A stretch of 64,000 nt of DNA from JANYGA01 sp031420415 (GTDB lineage: Bacteria > Vulcanimicrobiota > Vulcanimicrobiia > Vulcanimicrobiales > Vulcanimicrobiaceae). Location of the stretch: the NCBI GenBank assembly GCA_031420415.1, contig JANOMT010000009.1:62001-126000 (forward strand), in the 5' to 3' direction. A program made the position numbers and the translations under genes. Under the pieces are notes generated by a model, which searched no databases, was not told where the DNA came from, and worked only from the letters and a program-made list of their open reading frames with translations. Below, piece by piece: positions 62,413 to 64,000 of this stretch (positions are counted from its first letter, which is position 1; every line of letters begins with the position of its first letter).

Positions 62413-63936
62413 TTAGTCGTAGGTACCGCAGCAGAACCAACGGCCACGTTCGCAGACGATCCGCCACAGATTCCCGTCGTCGAGGAGCACATCGTAGGCG
62501 TCGTGTGCGAGCGGGTGGCCGCCCGTATCGAGCGCCTCTGCCCACCAGGCTTCATCGACGCGCCAGGGGCCCGCGACCTCGAGAATCGCCCGCGCACCCA
62601 CGAACGCGGGCCGACCCGCTTTGATCCGGACGTCGATTGCCTGTGGCACGAGGACGCGGTAAGCGAGTGTGCCCGTCTCGCTCTGGGCTGGGTTCGCGAC
62701 GGGACGTGGCGTGGCCGATGCGAGCGCCGCTCGCGTCGTGCGGACGACGCGCCCCGCTTCGAAGGGTTCGTAGGCGACGCGCGCTTCGTAGCGATTGCCC
62801 GGCACGACCGTCGCGCGCAGGGCCGACCGCGGACCGAGCGCGGCTTCGAGCCGCGCGAGTGCGATGCCGACGATCTCGGGATCGGGGTCGCGGCCCGCAA
62901 AAAGCGAGAGTTCGGCGCCGCCTTCTTCGAGACGCTCGGCCACGAGCCGCAAGCCCGTCACGGGCGAGCGCAAGACGACACCTTCGAGACGCGCGCGCAA
63001 GAGATCGAACATCGTCGCGGTTTGCGAGGTCGGTTGCGCGAGCGTCGTCGCGAGCGCGTGACGCTCGCTATCTTCGCATTCGAGTTCGAGGCGTAATTCG
63101 CCGCAGCGTTTGCCGAGATACGCGACGTCTTCGGCGACGCGTGCGACGAGCGTGCGGAGTGCGAAGAGCAGCTGATCTTCGCGATCGGCCGTGCCTTCAC
63201 CGAAGAGCGAGCGATCGATCGTGATGCGGCGTGGCCGCGGCACGAGCGGCGTCTCGTCGACACCGCCGGCGAGGGCGTGCCAACGATGCGCGCGCGATCC
63301 GAAGCGCCGCACGAACGGTCCGTGCGGGAGTGCGGCGAGCGTGCGCAGATTGGGGACGCCGAAGAGTTCGAGCCGTTCGATCGTCGCGCGATCGAGATCG
63401 AGAAATCGCAGCGGTAACGGCGCGACGAACGCACGCTCGTCGCCCGCGAAGACGATGTTGCCATCGCGGGCGAGGGCGGCCGCACGCGCTACGAATTTAT
63501 TGGGTGCACATGCGACCGCAAACGGAAGTGCGGCGAGGGTCGCGTCGCTTGCGAATGCGTCGCGGACGCTATCGAGCCACGCGCTCTCGGCACCCGCGAT
63601 ACCGCGCATCTCGAGATAGGCGACGCCATCGCCACCGTCTTCGACCAGGGGCGATGCCGCATCGAGTGCGTCGAGTGCGCGCTCCCAGAGTTCGCGATTG
63701 CGCGCGGGCACGTCGATTGCGATCGCGGCTTCGCGCGCGCAGGCGGCGGCCTGCACGATCGTCATACCCGCACGCGCGCCGAGGTCGTATGCGTCGGGAC
63801 AAACGGCGATGGCGTGGCCGCGCTCGCGCCGATCGGCGACGATGACGGGGAGACCTGCGAGCGTGGGATCGGCGATTCGCGCGACCGCGACGCGATATGC
63901 GGGAACGAGCGCACAGAGGACGGGCACGCTACGCAC
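62413..63936 (-). CDS. imuB: ImuB-like Y-family DNA polymerase homologue
   Basis: 507 residues related to Y-family polymerases. The palm/finger part reads VDRRERGHAIAVCPDAYDLGAR-like (ADRRERGHAIAVC) and GDGVAYLEMRG, where active enzymes carry paired acidic residues, so catalysis is probably lost as in ImuB. The HhH region is LELFGVPNLRTLAALP. The C-terminal block RVDEAWWAEALDTGG, DAYDVLLDDGNLWRIV and WFCCGTYD matches the ImuB end. ImuB links DnaE2 to the beta clamp in SOS mutagenesis. GTG start at 63936. An ImuA gene would be expected outside the right edge. Confidence 0.78.
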   Translation of the reverse strand: MRSVPVLCALVPAYRVAVARIADPTLAGLPVIVADRRERGHAIAVCPDAYDLGARAGMTIVQAAACAREAAIAIDVPARNRELWERALDALDAASPLVEDGGDGVAYLEMRGIAGAESAWLDSVRDAFASDATLAALPFAVACAPNKFVARAAALARDGNIVFAGDERAFVAPLPLRFLDLDRATIERLELFGVPNLRTLAALPHGPFVRRFGSRAHRWHALAGGVDETPLVPRPRRITIDRSLFGEGTADREDQLLFALRTLVARVAEDVAYLGKRCGELRLELECEDSERHALATTLAQPTSQTATMFDLLRARLEGVVLRSPVTGLRLVAERLEEGGAELSLFAGRDPDPEIVGIALARLEAALGPRSALRATVVPGNRYEARVAYEPFEAGRVVRTTRAALASATPRPVANPAQSETGTLAYRVLVPQAIDVRIKAGRPAFVGARAILEVAGPWRVDEAWWAEALDTGGHPLAHDAYDVLLDDGNLWRIVCERGRWFCCGTYD

Positions 63937-64000
63937 TCACGTGGAGCGGCACGAAGATCGCCGCGAGGATCAGCCAGCACAGTGACGCGAGTGCCGCAAG
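63929..64000 (-). CDS. C-terminus of an unidentified protein entering from the right edge (partial)
   Basis: A minus-strand frame from the right edge ends at TAG 63931-63929, reading ASLCWLILAAIFVPLHVSA at its end, and overlaps the imuB GTG by 8 bp. The overlap suggests an upstream operon partner. The hydrophobic composition does not identify it, and an ImuA tail is only a possibility. Confidence 0.3.
   Translation of the reverse strand, partial: LAALASLCWLILAAIFVPLHVSA

Noticed and set aside
1..64000. CRISPR array, rRNA operon or prophage structural genes
   Set aside because: No regularly spaced direct repeats, no rRNA signature and no capsid, terminase or integrase gene were seen.

Overview
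This window looks like chromosomal DNA of a high-GC diderm bacterium outside the Proteobacteria. The best guess is a Candidatus Eremiobacterota (WPS-2)-type lineage. The reasons are an SLH-domain outer-membrane barrel (the tethering style of 'Terrabacteria' diderms), a MinCDE-RodA-RNase E/G neighbourhood as in Firmicutes and relatives, a Gram-positive-type SOS box, and many GTG/TTG starts. The phylum is inferred; no rRNA or tRNA is present to confirm it.

Layout. 0-4.2 kb: SLH porin with its terminator, then a GT4 glycosyltransferase. 4.2-7.6 kb (minus): recQ followed by a CpaC-like pilus-domain protein. 7.7-10.4 kb: dnaX-ybaB-recR recombination/replication operon. 10.4-18 kb: MOSC protein, then a membrane-protein/DUF4129/DUF4350/MoxR/DUF58 operon facing a SpoIIM-like gene, and an RDD protein. 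18-21 kb (minus): M48 metalloprotease coupled to a DUF697 protein. 21.3-25.4 kb: division-site and elongation operon minC-minD-minD-minE-rodA, with two MinD paralogues and a tailed MinE.

25.4-31.7 kb is an accessory zone rich in damaged genes that separates rodA from rng. It holds a low-GC stretch, an IS3-family remnant, a frameshifted HExxH peptidase, an intact secreted lipase and a damaged RES/Xre-type toxin-antitoxin pair. 31.7-36.1 kb: rng, a HAD phosphatase and a PEBP lipoprotein, closed by a bidirectional terminator. 36.1-42 kb (minus): ftsE-ftsX-EnvC-like peptidase followed by two S41 proteases, a septal peptidoglycan-remodelling block. 42-44.2 kb: acyl-CoA dehydrogenase, secreted peroxiredoxin and a photoactive-yellow-protein-like PAS protein.

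44.2-50.1 kb (minus): a compact operon running from a secreted CHRD-like protein through cysK and a dienelactone hydrolase to a YhaO/YhaN-type nuclease-ATPase pair. 50.1-51.4 kb: two damaged genes (Uma2, TMEM175). 51.4-54.9 kb: dnaE2 with a LexA-box promoter. 54.9-60.6 kb: a small unknown gene, then aldo-keto reductase-modB-modC-modA-peptide-binding lipoprotein. 60.6-64 kb (minus): SDR reductase, PF10118-type protein and an ImuB-like Y-family protein. DnaE2 and ImuB suggest an SOS mutasome split over two loci.

Core genes are intact, while frameshifts cluster in accessory genes. That favours real decay over sequencing error, though reads would be needed to settle it.
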